Shown piece after piece: positions 45,626-54,868 of a DNA stretch of 64,000 nt; the stretch's first letter is position 1; each line of letters opens with the position of its first letter. The translations under genes were made by a program, and so were the position numbers. Source of the DNA: Synechococcus sp. MW101C3 (GTDB lineage: Bacteria > Cyanobacteriota > Cyanobacteriia > PCC-6307 > Cyanobiaceae); assembly GCF_002252635.1 (NCBI RefSeq), contig NZ_NQKX01000004.1:62001-126000 (forward strand). The letters run 5' to 3'. Below the pieces are notes generated by a model, which was given only the letters and a program-made list of their open reading frames with translations, made no database searches and had not been told where the DNA came from.

Positions 45626-47131
45626 GTGTCTCAGCAGGGACAAGCGGGGATCCTGCCGCTTAAGTTTCGGTTCATCCTGGAGACGCCGTTGGGACTGCTG
45701 GTCGATCGCGGGCAGCCTTTGCACTTCATCGGTGTCGGCGGGATCGGCATGTCCGCCCTGGCCGAGATCCTGGTGGAGCGGGGCTTTTCCGTCAGCGGCT
45801 CCGACCCCCGCGACAACAGCGTGCTGCAGGCCCTGCGCCGCCGGGGTGTGCGGGTGTTTCAGGAGCAGAGCGCCGCCACCATCGAGGCGATCCGCACCAC
45901 AGCCGCGGCCGATCCGCAGATCGTGGTGAGCTCCGCCGTTCCCCAGAGCAATCCCGAGCTGGTCGAAGCCCGCCGCGTGGGTCTGTCGGTGGTGCACCGC
46001 TCCGATGTGCTGGCGGCCCTGATCAACAGCCAGGACGCGATCGCGATCGCCGGCAGCCACGGCAAGACCACCACCAGCACCATGGTCGCCACCCTGCTGG
46101 CCGCCACCGCGAACGACCCCACGGCCGTGATCGGCGGCATCGTTCCAGGCTTCGGCAGCAACGCCCGGGTGGGCAACGGCAGGCTGCTGGTGGCGGAAGC
46201 CGACGAATCCGACGGTTCGCTCGTCAAGTTTCGGCCCAGCCTGGGGGTGATCACCAACCTCGAACTCGACCACACCGACCATTACGCCGACCTGGAGGCC
46301 CTGATCGGCACCCTGCAGCAATTCGCCTCCGGCTGCGGCCGGCTGCTGACCAACCGGGACTGCCCGGTGCTGCACCAGCATTTCCAGCCCAGTGCCTGCT
46401 GGTCGATCGAGAGCGCGGACGGAGCCGACTTCGCCTCCATCGCAGTGGCAGAAGAGGGGGACGGCACCCTGGCCGCGTTCTACGAGCAGGGCACAGAGGT
46501 GGGGCAGTTCAGGCTGCCGCTGCCCGGGCGTCACAACCTCAGCAACGCCACCGGCGCCCTGGCCGCCTGCCGGCTGGAAGGGGTGCCGTTCGAAGCGCTC
46601 AGCCAGGCCATTCCCTCCCTGAGCGCCCCCGGCCGCCGCTTCGATTTCCGCGGCAGCTGGCAGGGGCGTCTGGTGGTCGACGACTACGCCCACCATCCCA
46701 GCGAAGTGAATGCCACCCTGACCATGGCGCGGCTGATGGTGAGCACCGGCCGCAGCCCGCTGCCGGCGGTGCCGCGGCGGGTGGTGGCGGTGTTCCAGCC
46801 CCATCGCTACAGCCGCACGGCGGAATTCGGCGAAGCGTTTGCCCAGGCCCTCGGCCAGGCCGATGCTGTGCTGCTGGCGCCCTTGTATGCCGCCGGCGAA
46901 GCGCCACTCCCTGGGGTGTCGAGCGGATCGCTGGCGGAGCGCATCGCCGCGCTGCACCCCTCCCTTGAGGTGCGTGTGGCAGCCGACATGCAGCACCTTG
47001 CCCAGGACGTGGCGACGCTGAGCCTGGACGGTGACCTGGTGCTGGCGATGGGGGCCGGGGACGTCAACGGGCTGTGGGACCGGCTCAAGGCCCTGCCCGG
47101 CGCCGCTGTCGTCACACCCCTGGCTGCCTGA
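45626..47131 (+). CDS. murC: UDP-N-acetylmuramate--L-alanine ligase
   Basis: MurC adds the first amino acid of the peptidoglycan stem peptide. About 501 residues: [17 protein letters not shown] near the N-terminus, the ATP-binding [25 protein letters not shown] and the C-terminal [10 protein letters not shown] and [11 protein letters not shown] motifs. The likely start is GTG 45626; a later start close to [13 protein letters not shown] would also give a normal protein. It diverges from gap2 (99 bases) and is followed 3 bases later by murB. Confidence 0.95.
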   Translation: MSQQGQAGILPLKFRFILETPLGLLVDRGQPLHFIGVGGIGMSALAEILVERGFSVSGSDPRDNSVLQALRRRGVRVFQEQSAATIEAIRTTAAADPQIVVSSAVPQSNPELVEARRVGLSVVHRSDVLAALINSQDAIAIAGSHGKTTTSTMVATLLAATANDPTAVIGGIVPGFGSNARVGNGRLLVAEADESDGSLVKFRPSLGVITNLELDHTDHYADLEALIGTLQQFASGCGRLLTNRDCPVLHQHFQPSACWSIESADGADFASIAVAEEGDGTLAAFYEQGTEVGQFRLPLPGRHNLSNATGALAACRLEGVPFEALSQAIPSLSAPGRRFDFRGSWQGRLVVDDYAHHPSEVNATLTMARLMVSTGRSPLPAVPRRVVAVFQPHRYSRTAEFGEAFAQALGQADAVLLAPLYAAGEAPLPGVSSGSLAERIAALHPSLEVRVAADMQHLAQDVATLSLDGDLVLAMGAGDVNGLWDRLKALPGAAVVTPLAA

Positions 47132-47134
47132 GGG

Positions 47135-48055
47135 ATGGCGGGCGGCGAACCACCGGCCAACCTGAGCGCCCAGCTGCCGCTCGCCGCTCACACCACCTGG
47201 AAGGTGGGCGGCCCCGCCGAATGGTTCGGGGAACCCTCCAGTGAGGAAGAGCTGCACGCCATGGCCCGCTGGGCCTGGGAGCGCGGTCTGCCCTGGCGCC
47301 TGATCGGCGCGGGCTCCAATCTGCTGATCAGCGACAGCGGCCTGGCGGGCCTGACCCTCTGCTCACGCCGCCTCCAGGGCAGCCAGCTGGACGCCAGCAC
47401 GGGCCTGGTGGAAGCCAGAGCGGGAGAGCCGATTCCCACCCTGGCGCGCCGGGCGGCCCGGGCGGGCCTGAGCGGGCTGGAATGGGCCGTGGGCATCCCG
47501 GGCACCGTGGGGGGTGCTGTGGCGATGAACGCCGGTGCACAGGGAGGCTGCACGGCAGAAGTGCTGCGCGACGTCACCGTGGTGGCGCCTGATCCGGGCA
47601 GCGTTCCCTTCATCCTGCCGGCGTCGAGCCTGGAGTTCGCCTACCGCCACAGCCGCCTGCAGGAGGAGCCGCTGCTGGTGCTCTCAGCCCGGTTCCAGCT
47701 GAGCGCCGGCCATGATCCGCGTGCGATCGACCGGCGCACAAGCGCCAATCTGCAGAGCCGCACCGGAACGCAGCCTTACCACCTGCCCAGCTGCGGAAGC
47801 GTGTTCCGCAACCCGGAACCGCTCAAGGCCGGCCGGCTGATCGAGGAACTCGGCCTCAAGGGATGCACGGTGGGCGGCGCCATGGTGTCGCCCATGCACG
47901 CCAACTTCATCGTCAACACGGGGGAGGCCACCGCCGCGCAGATCAACCGCCTGATCGAACGGGTGCAGGAGCGGGTGCGTCAGGCCCATGGCCTGGAGCT
48001 CCACCCGGAAGTGAAGCGTCTGGGCAGCTTCGATCGGGCAACGATGTCCGATTGA
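47135..48055 (+). CDS. murB: UDP-N-acetylenolpyruvoylglucosamine reductase
   Basis: MurB reduces the enolpyruvyl group to make UDP-MurNAc, the substrate of MurC. The 306-residue flavoprotein has [13 protein letters not shown], the FAD-binding [36 protein letters not shown] and the catalytic serine in SCGSVFRNP. The C-terminal Glu region ([10 protein letters not shown]) is present. Together with murC, 3 bases upstream, it forms a two-gene wall-synthesis unit. Confidence 0.95.
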   Translation: MAGGEPPANLSAQLPLAAHTTWKVGGPAEWFGEPSSEEELHAMARWAWERGLPWRLIGAGSNLLISDSGLAGLTLCSRRLQGSQLDASTGLVEARAGEPIPTLARRAARAGLSGLEWAVGIPGTVGGAVAMNAGAQGGCTAEVLRDVTVVAPDPGSVPFILPASSLEFAYRHSRLQEEPLLVLSARFQLSAGHDPRAIDRRTSANLQSRTGTQPYHLPSCGSVFRNPEPLKAGRLIEELGLKGCTVGGAMVSPMHANFIVNTGEATAAQINRLIERVQERVRQAHGLELHPEVKRLGSFDRATMSD

Positions 48056-48146
48056 ACAGGGTGTCGGCGGGGGGCAAGCCGTTCCAGTGGTGCTGCTGAA
48101 CGACCGTGGCGGCCCACGTACGCTGTGGCCCCACGACATCGTCCCC

Positions 48147-48482
48147 ATGGCAGGCTTCGGTCTTCCCAACTTCGGCCAGCTCACCGAAGCGTTCCGCAAG
48201 GCGCAGCAGATCCAGCAGGACGCCCAGAAACTGCAGGACGAACTGGATGCCATGGAGTTGGAGGGCACCAGTGAGGACGGCCGCGCCAGCGTGTGGCTCT
48301 CGGGCAATCAACAGCCCCTGCGGGTCAGGCTGGCTCCCGAACTTGTGGCCTGCGGCGCCGAAGCCACCGAAGCCGCCGCCCTCGAAGCGCTGCGGGCCGC
48401 CTACGAAAAATCCACCGCGACCATGAAGGAGCGGATGGAAGAGCTCACCGGTGGGCTCAATCTGACGGGGATGGGGGGCTGA
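48147..48482 (+). CDS. YbaB/EbfC nucleoid-associated protein
   Basis: A 111-residue DNA-binding protein of the YbaB/EbfC family, which forms tweezer-like dimers on [28 protein letters not shown] forms the first helix; the beta strands ([19 protein letters not shown]) and the final helix ([20 protein letters not shown]) follow. ATG 48147 was chosen as the family start. Its last 26 bases overlap the end of rsgA on the opposite strand. Confidence 0.88.
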   Translation: MAGFGLPNFGQLTEAFRKAQQIQQDAQKLQDELDAMELEGTSEDGRASVWLSGNQQPLRVRLAPELVACGAEATEAAALEALRAAYEKSTATMKERMEELTGGLNLTGMGG

Positions 48483-49491
48483 GCCCTTCCTGCTGGCTCT
48501 GCCGCAGCCGGCGGCGAGAGGGCTGGCGCTGCCGGCGATCCAGCCGCACCTCGGTCCGCTGTGCCTGAACATCCGGCTCCTGCGTACGGCGTGCTGGCCC
48601 TGAGCCACCGGCCGCCAACAACTCCTCCAAGGCCTGCAGGTAGTGGGGGTAACGGTCCCAGTCGGTGCCGACGCAGCAACCGGGATCGCCGCGGTGCAAG
48701 CAGTTGCGGTACCGGCACGCACCCGAGCGCAGCGCCTCTCGCATTTCAGGAAACAACGCGGCCAGCCGGATGGGATCGAGCGGCAGATCCGGCCGGTTGA
48801 ATCCCGGCGTATCGGCGAGCAGGGCCTCGGATCCCAGCGCGAACAGCTCCACGTGCCGCGTTGTATGGCGGCCACGCTGCAACCGCCCCGACACTGCAGC
48901 CACCCGCAGCTGAAGCGCTGGAATCAGGGCGTTCAGCAGGCTGCTCTTGCCCACGCCGGAAGGGCCGCACAGCACGGTGATACCCGGTGTCACCAGCCGC
49001 TGCCGCAACAGCTCGAGCCCCTCACCTGTGGCCACGCTCAGGCCGATCGGGTCATACCCCCAGCCCTTCAGGCGAACCAGCCACGCCTCCAGGACGGGGC
49101 GGGGCACCAGGTCAACCTTGCTGAGCACCAGCTCCACCTGCAGGTCGGTGGCCTCTGCCGCCAGGAGAAAGCGGGTGATCTGGACGGGATCCGGCTCCGG
49201 CTGCGCCAGCGCCACCACCACCAGCAACCGGCTGCAGTTGGCCACGGCGGGCCGCTCCAGCCGGCTGCCGCGAGGAAACAGGCGGCTCACCGCAGCGCGA
49301 CCGGCGGCCCAGTCGATTCCATCGAGGCTCACCTGATCCCCGACATGGACCTGCTGGCCGCTCTTGCCCAGCCGGGTGCGCCGCACGCACAGCAGTTCGA
49401 GCTGATGGTCAGGGCCGGCCCGATCGAGCCAAACCCTGCAGAAATTGGCCTGCAGAGCCACGACCCGGCCGGTGACCGGCTCCTGCTCCAC
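48457..49491 (-). CDS. rsgA: Small ribosomal subunit biogenesis GTPase
   Basis: RsgA (YjeQ) is a circularly permuted GTPase that checks late 30S maturation. The 344-residue protein has an OB-fold N-terminus ([16 protein letters not shown]), G4 (LSKVDL) before G1 ([12 protein letters not shown]), G3 (DTPGF) and the C-terminal zinc module ([16 protein letters not shown]). The last ~45 residues are a basic, Q/R-rich tail that may contact RNA. It converges on and overlaps the ybaB gene by 26 bases, and it is 2 bases after the TusA-like gene. Confidence 0.94.
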   Translation of the reverse strand: MEQEPVTGRVVALQANFCRVWLDRAGPDHQLELLCVRRTRLGKSGQQVHVGDQVSLDGIDWAAGRAAVSRLFPRGSRLERPAVANCSRLLVVVALAQPEPDPVQITRFLLAAEATDLQVELVLSKVDLVPRPVLEAWLVRLKGWGYDPIGLSVATGEGLELLRQRLVTPGITVLCGPSGVGKSSLLNALIPALQLRVAAVSGRLQRGRHTTRHVELFALGSEALLADTPGFNRPDLPLDPIRLAALFPEMREALRSGACRYRNCLHRGDPGCCVGTDWDRYPHYLQALEELLAAGGSGPARRTQEPDVQAQRTEVRLDRRQRQPSRRRLRQSQQEGLSPPSPSD

Positions 49492-49493
49492 GC

Positions 49494-49757
49494 TCAGGCC
49501 CCGTCGCGGCAGATCAGCAGACGCGCCCCGGCGCCATCGGTGGGCTTCATGCTCAGCACCTCATGCCCCTCTTCGCGAATGCCCTCGCTCACCAGTAACT
49601 CAGGGGCGCCTGCGTCAAGATCGACCTGAAGCCAGGCACCGGGCGGCAGCTTTTCAAGCGCCAGCCTCGTGCGCACGAAATTGACGGGGCAAGGTGTGCC
49701 GCGCAGGTCAAGGCACTGGGCCGGCGCGGGAGCAGTGGAGGCATCAGCGGGCTTCAT
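49494..49757 (-). CDS. TusA-like sulfur-carrier family protein
   Basis: An 87-residue protein with the compact TusA/SirA fold: CLDLRGTPCPVNFVRTRLALEKLPPGAWL, then LLVSEGIREEGHEVLS. TusA proteins carry sulfur as a persulfide on the cysteine of CPxP. Here the motif reads CPVN, with Asn in place of the second proline, as in some cyanobacterial members. Whether it still carries sulfur is unknown. It lies between dnaJ (22 bases) and rsgA (2 bases) on the same strand, so a grpE-dnaJ-tusA-like-rsgA operon is likely. Confidence 0.85.
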   Translation of the reverse strand: MKPADASTAPAPAQCLDLRGTPCPVNFVRTRLALEKLPPGAWLQVDLDAGAPELLVSEGIREEGHEVLSMKPTDGAGARLLICRDGA

Positions 49758-49779
49758 GGTGATGGGCAGGCGGCGGCCC

Positions 49780-50892
49780 TCACCCGAACAGTCCCCCGAA
49801 AAGACCGCTCTTGTGCGGGTGTTCCTTGCCGGAATGGTGACCGGCGAGCTGATCGAGCAACTCCCGCTCGTGGCTGGAGAGCTTGGTGGGAATATGCACC
49901 TTCACGGTGACGTGATGGTTCCCCCTGGCCACGGGATTCCCCAGCCGCGGCACCCCTTTGTTGTTGAGCGTGAGCGTGGCACCGGGCTGGGTGCCAGCAG
50001 GAATCTCCAGGGTTTCCGGACCATCAACGGTGTCGACTTCGATCTTGTCGCCGAGGATCGCCTGGAGATAGCTGATCGTGACATCCGATTGGATGTGGAT
50101 GCCTTCACGGCGCAGGTGGTCGTGGGCCTGAACGAACAGGTAGACGTAAAGGTCACCGGCCGGACCGCCCCGCTGGCCCGCGTTGCCCTCGCCCGTCACC
50201 CGTAGCCGGGTGCCTGAATCGACGCCGGCTGGAATGGTGATGCGCAGCTTCTTGCGCACCTGCTGCACCCCCTGGCCGCCACAATCGCCGCAGGGATCGG
50301 CGATCACCTGGCCGGTGCCTTCGCAGGTGGGGCATGGCGCCACCTGCGTGAAACTGCCGAATGGGGTGCGGGTGGCACGGCGCACCTGGCCGGATCCGGA
50401 GCAGGTGCCGCAGGTGGTGGGCCCGCTGCCCCGTTTGGCGCCGCTGCCCTCGCAGGTGGCGCAGGTTTCCAGGTGGCGGATCTGGACATCGCGCTCCTGC
50501 CCGAACACGGCCTCGCTGAAACCGATCGTGAGATCAAGGCGCAGATCATCGCCTTGGCGCGGGCCACGGCGGCGTGGGCCACTGGCACCGCCGGCCCCCC
50601 CGAAACCGCTGAAGAAGGTCTCGAACAGGTCGGCGAAGCCGCCCATATCCGTCATGTCGGGGCCGCCGCTGGCGCCGGACACACCCGCTTCACCAAACTG
50701 GTCGTAGCGAGCGCGGGTCTGGGGGTCGCTCAGAACCTCATAGGCGCGCCCGATCTCCTTGAAGCGCTCCTCGGCGCCGGGATCCTTGTTGATGTCCGGG
50801 TGGAACTGCCGCGCCAGCCGGCGGTAGGAACGTTTGAGGGTGTCGGCGTCGGCATCACGGCTGACACCCAGAAGGTCGTAGTAATCGGCCAT
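49780..50892 (-). CDS. dnaJ: Chaperone DnaJ
   Basis: Hsp40 co-chaperone of DnaK. The 370-residue class I protein has a J domain with HPD (QFHPDIN, about residue 35), a G/F-rich region (about 75-115) and four CxxCxGxG zinc motifs ([32 protein letters not shown]). The C-terminal substrate-binding domains follow. ATG 50892 shares its first base with the grpE TGA, which couples the two genes. dnaK is not in this window. Confidence 0.96.
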   Translation of the reverse strand: MADYYDLLGVSRDADADTLKRSYRRLARQFHPDINKDPGAEERFKEIGRAYEVLSDPQTRARYDQFGEAGVSGASGGPDMTDMGGFADLFETFFSGFGGAGGASGPRRRGPRQGDDLRLDLTIGFSEAVFGQERDVQIRHLETCATCEGSGAKRGSGPTTCGTCSGSGQVRRATRTPFGSFTQVAPCPTCEGTGQVIADPCGDCGGQGVQQVRKKLRITIPAGVDSGTRLRVTGEGNAGQRGGPAGDLYVYLFVQAHDHLRREGIHIQSDVTISYLQAILGDKIEVDTVDGPETLEIPAGTQPGATLTLNNKGVPRLGNPVARGNHHVTVKVHIPTKLSSHERELLDQLAGHHSGKEHPHKSGLFGGLFG

Positions 50893-51641
50893 CAACTCGG
50901 ATCCGCGCCGGCCATGGGTTCAGTGTCCCCGTGCGGGGCGTTGGCGGCGTTGGGCCCACCGGCAGGACCGGGGCCCATCGACACCTTCACGAGAGCATGA
51001 CGGATCACCCGGCCTTCCAGCTGGTAACCGCGCTGCAGTTCGGCGATCACCACGTCCTCCATCACCTCGTCGCTGGGCTCCCGCAGCACGGCTTCGTGCA
51101 GGTTGGGGTCGAACGGCTCTCCCTCCACGCGCATCGGCGAGACGCCCAGATTCTTGAACACATCGACCAGCTGTTTGTAGAGCCCCTGGTAGCTGCGATG
51201 CACGTCCTGGGCTTCGGGGTTCTGGGGGTCCAGCTGCTGGCGCGCCCGGTCGAAATTGTCGACCACCGGCAGGATCTCCGCGAGCGTGGAGCAGGTGATC
51301 TTCAGGCGCAGCTCGTCCTGATCGCGGCTCTGGCGCTTGCGGAAGTTATCGAAGTCGGCGGCGATGCGCATGTATTGGCTGCGCACGCCCTCGTGCTCGG
51401 CCTGGAGGCTGCTGAGCGTCGCCTCCAGTTCCTGAATCCGCTGCTCGGGACCACCGGCCTCCGAACCGATGGCATCGGCCTGGGCGGAGGCGTCGGCCGA
51501 GGCCGCGGAGGCTTCGAGCTGCGTGATCAATTCATTCGCCTCGCTGGCAAGACCCTCGACATTGGCCTCCGTGGAGGCCGCTTGAGGTGCCTCCGCAGGG
51601 GCCTCAGAATCCTGGGAGAAGGAAGAGGCTTCGCCACTCAT
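50892..51641 (-). CDS. grpE: Nucleotide exchange factor GrpE
   Basis: GrpE releases ADP from DnaK. The 249-residue protein has a long acidic, Ala/Glu-rich N-terminal segment (about 1-70), then the long coiled coil ([37 protein letters not shown]) and a beta domain ([34 protein letters not shown]). It heads the grpE-dnaJ unit. A 12-bp palindrome lies 24 bases upstream of its ATG. No CIRCE element was found. Confidence 0.94.
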   Translation of the reverse strand: MSGEASSFSQDSEAPAEAPQAASTEANVEGLASEANELITQLEASAASADASAQADAIGSEAGGPEQRIQELEATLSSLQAEHEGVRSQYMRIAADFDNFRKRQSRDQDELRLKITCSTLAEILPVVDNFDRARQQLDPQNPEAQDVHRSYQGLYKQLVDVFKNLGVSPMRVEGEPFDPNLHEAVLREPSDEVMEDVVIAELQRGYQLEGRVIRHALVKVSMGPGPAGGPNAANAPHGDTEPMAGADPS

Positions 51642-51665
51642 GCCGGCTGGATCGCAGATCTGACA

Positions 51666-51677
51666 CCAACATGTTGG
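51666..51677. promoter_or_regulatory. 12-bp perfect palindrome upstream of grpE
   Basis: CCAACATGTTGG lies in the 218-base divergent region between grpE and pilB, 24 bases before the grpE ATG. It could be an operator or, in the transcript, a small hairpin. It is not a CIRCE (TTAGCACTC-N9-GAGTGCTAA) element. Confidence 0.4.
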
Positions 51678-51859
51678 AGGGTGACGCGTGCCTCCCACAA
51701 GCGGCGGAAGCCCGCACCTCGGCATCCGTCACTCACCAGGTGCGCCATGATCGCGGCAAACAAGCAGCCCTTCAGCGGGAATCTGGTCTAGAAAGGGGGC
51801 CTTGGGTGCGTGAAATCTCAGCCCCACATAGGCATTTCCCCCTAGAGCCGCGTCCTGCC

Positions 51860-53707
51860 ATGACCCTTTCGGCAACCCGTCCGGTGCCGGATGCCATCAC
51901 ACCCACCCAGCAGCGCTTGGAGGTGGAGTTGTTGCTTGGGGAACGTGTGCTCCGTCCGCAGGAGCTGGAGCAGGCGGATCCAAAAGCGTTTGAGGCCTGC
52001 CCTTCGATCGGCAGTGAGAGGTGGCGCGGCTTGGCGAGCTTGCCGATTCGGCGCATCGGGAACCGGCTCGTGTTGGCCGTGCCCACCTTCTGGGGATCGG
52101 ACCAGCGTCACGAGCTGATGGAGACGATCGCTGGCGACGGATTGGAACCCGATTTGCGTCTTGCTCTAAAGGGCGAAATCGAGGTTGTGCTCAAGGCGAG
52201 GCTTGAGGAGCTGGATGCTGCTGTCGCTCGTGATGGTGACGGCTCAGGTGATTCCTTGCCGAACCCCGAAGAGACGCAGCAGGAGGCCCGTGTGGAGCGG
52301 GTCTCTTTGCTGGAGAACCTGAGCCTCGAACGGCAGCTCGACGAAGCGCCAGCCGAAGACGATGCCTATATGAATCTTGATGAGGGCATTGCCGCCTCGA
52401 GTGCTTCGCCGGTGGTGAGTCTTGTGAATCGGATTCTGATCAAGGCGATCGACAGTGACTCCAGCGATGTGCACGTTGAACCTCAGGAAGAGGGCCTGCA
52501 GATCCGCTTCCGCCAGGACGGCGTGCTGCAACCTCTGGAACTCCTGCCAAGAAGCCTCATCCCTGCAATCACCTCACGGCTGAAGATCATGGCCGATCTG
52601 GACATCTCCGAACGGAGGATGCCGCAGGACGGCCGCATTCGACGGGTTTATAACGGGCGGACAATTGAACTGAGAGTAAGCACCCTGCCCAGCCGCTGGG
52701 GTGAAAAGGTGGTGATGCGGCTGCTGGACAGCTCCGCCACAAAGCTTGGTCTTGACAAGCTGATCAGCTCTCCAGCGATCCTCAATCTGGTGCGCACGCT
52801 GGGGTCACGCCCCTTCGGGATGATCCTGGTGACCGGACCAACCGGATCCGGCAAATCCACCACGCTTTACTCCCTGCTGTCGGAGCGTAACGTCCCGGGC
52901 ATCAACATCTCCACAGTTGAAGACCCGATTGAATACATGCTCAAGGGCATCACCCAGACCCAGGTGAACCGCGACAAGGGCTACGACTTCAGCAATGCCC
53001 TGCGGGCCTTCATGCGGCAGGACCCCGACGTTCTGCTGGTAGGTGAAACCCGCGACGGAGAAACGGCCAAGACTGCGATTGAGGCCGCCTTGACCGGACA
53101 CCTCGTGCTCACCACCCTCCATTGCAACGATGCCCCCAGTGCGATCGCCCGCCTCAACGAAATGGGCGTGGAGCCCTTTCTGATCAGTGCCTCCCTGTTG
53201 GGAATCGTGTCGCAGCGTTTGCTGCGGCACGTTTGCACGAAGTGCCGGGTGGGCTATCACCCCGGCCCTGAAGAGCTCGGCCACTTTGGCCTCCTATCCA
53301 GCCCTGATACAAAGGTCACTTTCTACAAAGCCTTTCGGCCTGAACCTGATGCCACCCACGTCTGCAGCACCTGCCAGGGAAGGGGCTACAAAGGCCGCAT
53401 CGGCGTTTACGAGGTGCTCCAGTTCAATGAAACCATCGCTTCAGCTGTGGCACAGGGGGCGAGCACCGATGTGATCCGCAAGCTGGCCCTGGAAGCTGGG
53501 ATGAAAACCCTGCTCGGCTACGGCCTGGATCTGGTGCGGGAGGGGCACACCACACTGGAGGAGGTGGAGCGCATGCTGCTCACCGACACGGAGCTTGAAT
53601 CGGAACGCCGTGCCAGAGCCCTCACCACCTTGAGCTGCAGCGGCTGCGGGGCCGGGCTCAAGGATGAATGGCTGGAATGCCCCTACTGCCTGACAGAGAG
53701 GGCCTGA
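51860..53707 (+). CDS. pilB: Type IV pilus extension ATPase PilB
   Basis: Hexameric ATPase that drives pilin assembly. The 615-residue protein has an N1-like domain (about 1-130), a second domain with SDVHVEPQEEGLQIRFRQDG, Walker A (GPTGSGKSTT, near 328), the Asp box, Walker B (PDVLLVGETRDGETA), the His box (LTTLHCNDA) and the tetracysteine zinc module (CTKC, CSTCQGRG). The C-terminus carries an extra cysteine pair module (CSGCGAGLKDEWLECPYC), a second zinc ribbon. It heads pilB-pilT-pilC. In other cyanobacteria these proteins power twitching and DNA uptake. Confidence 0.93.
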   Translation: MTLSATRPVPDAITPTQQRLEVELLLGERVLRPQELEQADPKAFEACPSIGSERWRGLASLPIRRIGNRLVLAVPTFWGSDQRHELMETIAGDGLEPDLRLALKGEIEVVLKARLEELDAAVARDGDGSGDSLPNPEETQQEARVERVSLLENLSLERQLDEAPAEDDAYMNLDEGIAASSASPVVSLVNRILIKAIDSDSSDVHVEPQEEGLQIRFRQDGVLQPLELLPRSLIPAITSRLKIMADLDISERRMPQDGRIRRVYNGRTIELRVSTLPSRWGEKVVMRLLDSSATKLGLDKLISSPAILNLVRTLGSRPFGMILVTGPTGSGKSTTLYSLLSERNVPGINISTVEDPIEYMLKGITQTQVNRDKGYDFSNALRAFMRQDPDVLLVGETRDGETAKTAIEAALTGHLVLTTLHCNDAPSAIARLNEMGVEPFLISASLLGIVSQRLLRHVCTKCRVGYHPGPEELGHFGLLSSPDTKVTFYKAFRPEPDATHVCSTCQGRGYKGRIGVYEVLQFNETIASAVAQGASTDVIRKLALEAGMKTLLGYGLDLVREGHTTLEEVERMLLTDTELESERRARALTTLSCSGCGAGLKDEWLECPYCLTERA

Positions 53708-53778
53708 CCCTTGATGCTCTCCCTCAAGCCGTGCAGAATTGCGCAACGTCACGAAGCTTGCTCAACGCCGCGAAGCCC

Positions 53779-54858
53779 ATGGAACTCGTGATTGAAGATT
53801 TCATGCGCGAGCTGGTGGAAGCACGCGGCAGCGACTTGCACCTGGCCGCCGGACAACGTCCCTATGGACGGTTCAACGGCGAACTGCGACCGATGCATGA
53901 AGAAATTCTCACGGAAGAAACGTGCAACCGGCTGATCTTCTCGATCCTGAACAATGCCCAGAGGAAACATCTGGAGCAAACCTGGGAACTTGATTGCTCC
54001 TATGCGCTACGAGGTCTGGCCCGTTTTCGTGTGAATGTCTACAGCCAACGTGGCACCTACGCGGCCTGCCTACGAGCACTCAGCAGCAAGATACCCACCC
54101 CTGAGGACCTCCGCCTGCCCGAGGTGGTTGTGGACATTACGGACAGGCCCTCAGGGCTCGTGCTTGTGACGGGACCTACCGGATCCGGCAAAAGCACCAC
54201 CCTGGCCAGCCTCCTGGATCACATCAATCGCACCAAGGCCTTGCATGTGATCACGATTGAAGATCCAATTGAGTTTACCTATCGAAACAATCTCAGCCTG
54301 GTGCATCAGCGCCAGCTGAACGACGACACCAAGAGCTTCAGCAACGCCCTACGTGCCGCTCTGCGAGAAGACCCTGATGTGATTCTGGTTGGTGAGATGC
54401 GCGACCTGGAAACGATCCAGCTGGCGATCACGGCCGCAGAAACCGGCCATCTGGTTTTTGCCACCCTGCATACGAGCTCCGCCGCTCAAACAGTCGATCG
54501 GATGGTGGATGTGTTTCCCGCCAACCAGCAGACTCAGGTCCGCGCGCAGCTCAGCGGCAGTCTTGCTGCCATCTTTGCTCAGACTCTGTGCAAGCGATTG
54601 AATCCTGACCAGCACTCCTGGGGCCGAGTGATGGCGCAAGAAATCATGATCAACACCCCAGCCATCGCCAATCTGATTCGGGAGGGAAAAACGGCGCAGG
54701 TTTACTCCCAGATTCAGACCGGGGCTCAACTGAGCATGCAGACCATGGAAAAAGCACTCAGCGAGCTTGTCATGCACGGAGAGATCAGCCTAGAAGAAGC
54801 CCGCTCAAAATCCGTCAAACCAGAGGAGCTCAACCGCCTGCTCAGCACCCTTTCCTAA
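53779..54858 (+). CDS. pilT: Type IV pilus retraction ATPase PilT
   Basis: Hexameric ATPase that depolymerises pili. The 359-residue protein has SDLHLAAGQRPYGRFNG, Walker A (GPTGSGKSTT, near 137), the Asp box (IEDPIEFTY), Walker B (EDPDVILVGEMRDLETI), the His box (VFATLHTSSA) and the PilT-specific AIRNLIRE-like motif (AIANLIREGKT). These features separate it from PilB. It is 71 bases after pilB and 10 bases before pilC. Confidence 0.94.
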   Translation: MELVIEDFMRELVEARGSDLHLAAGQRPYGRFNGELRPMHEEILTEETCNRLIFSILNNAQRKHLEQTWELDCSYALRGLARFRVNVYSQRGTYAACLRALSSKIPTPEDLRLPEVVVDITDRPSGLVLVTGPTGSGKSTTLASLLDHINRTKALHVITIEDPIEFTYRNNLSLVHQRQLNDDTKSFSNALRAALREDPDVILVGEMRDLETIQLAITAAETGHLVFATLHTSSAAQTVDRMVDVFPANQQTQVRAQLSGSLAAIFAQTLCKRLNPDQHSWGRVMAQEIMINTPAIANLIREGKTAQVYSQIQTGAQLSMQTMEKALSELVMHGEISLEEARSKSVKPEELNRLLSTLS

Positions 54859-54868
54859 TCGTTCCCGA

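Noticed and set aside
46037-46050. GCGATCGC octamers, including an overlapping double copy here and singles at 1131, 3882 and 14257
   Set aside because: These are HIP1 sites, common across cyanobacterial genomes; used only as support for the organism call.
45527-47257. Upstream extension of the gap2 frame, 577 codons
   Set aside because: It is antisense to murC and not homologous to GAPDH; the enzyme starts at 45526 with the normal N-terminus.
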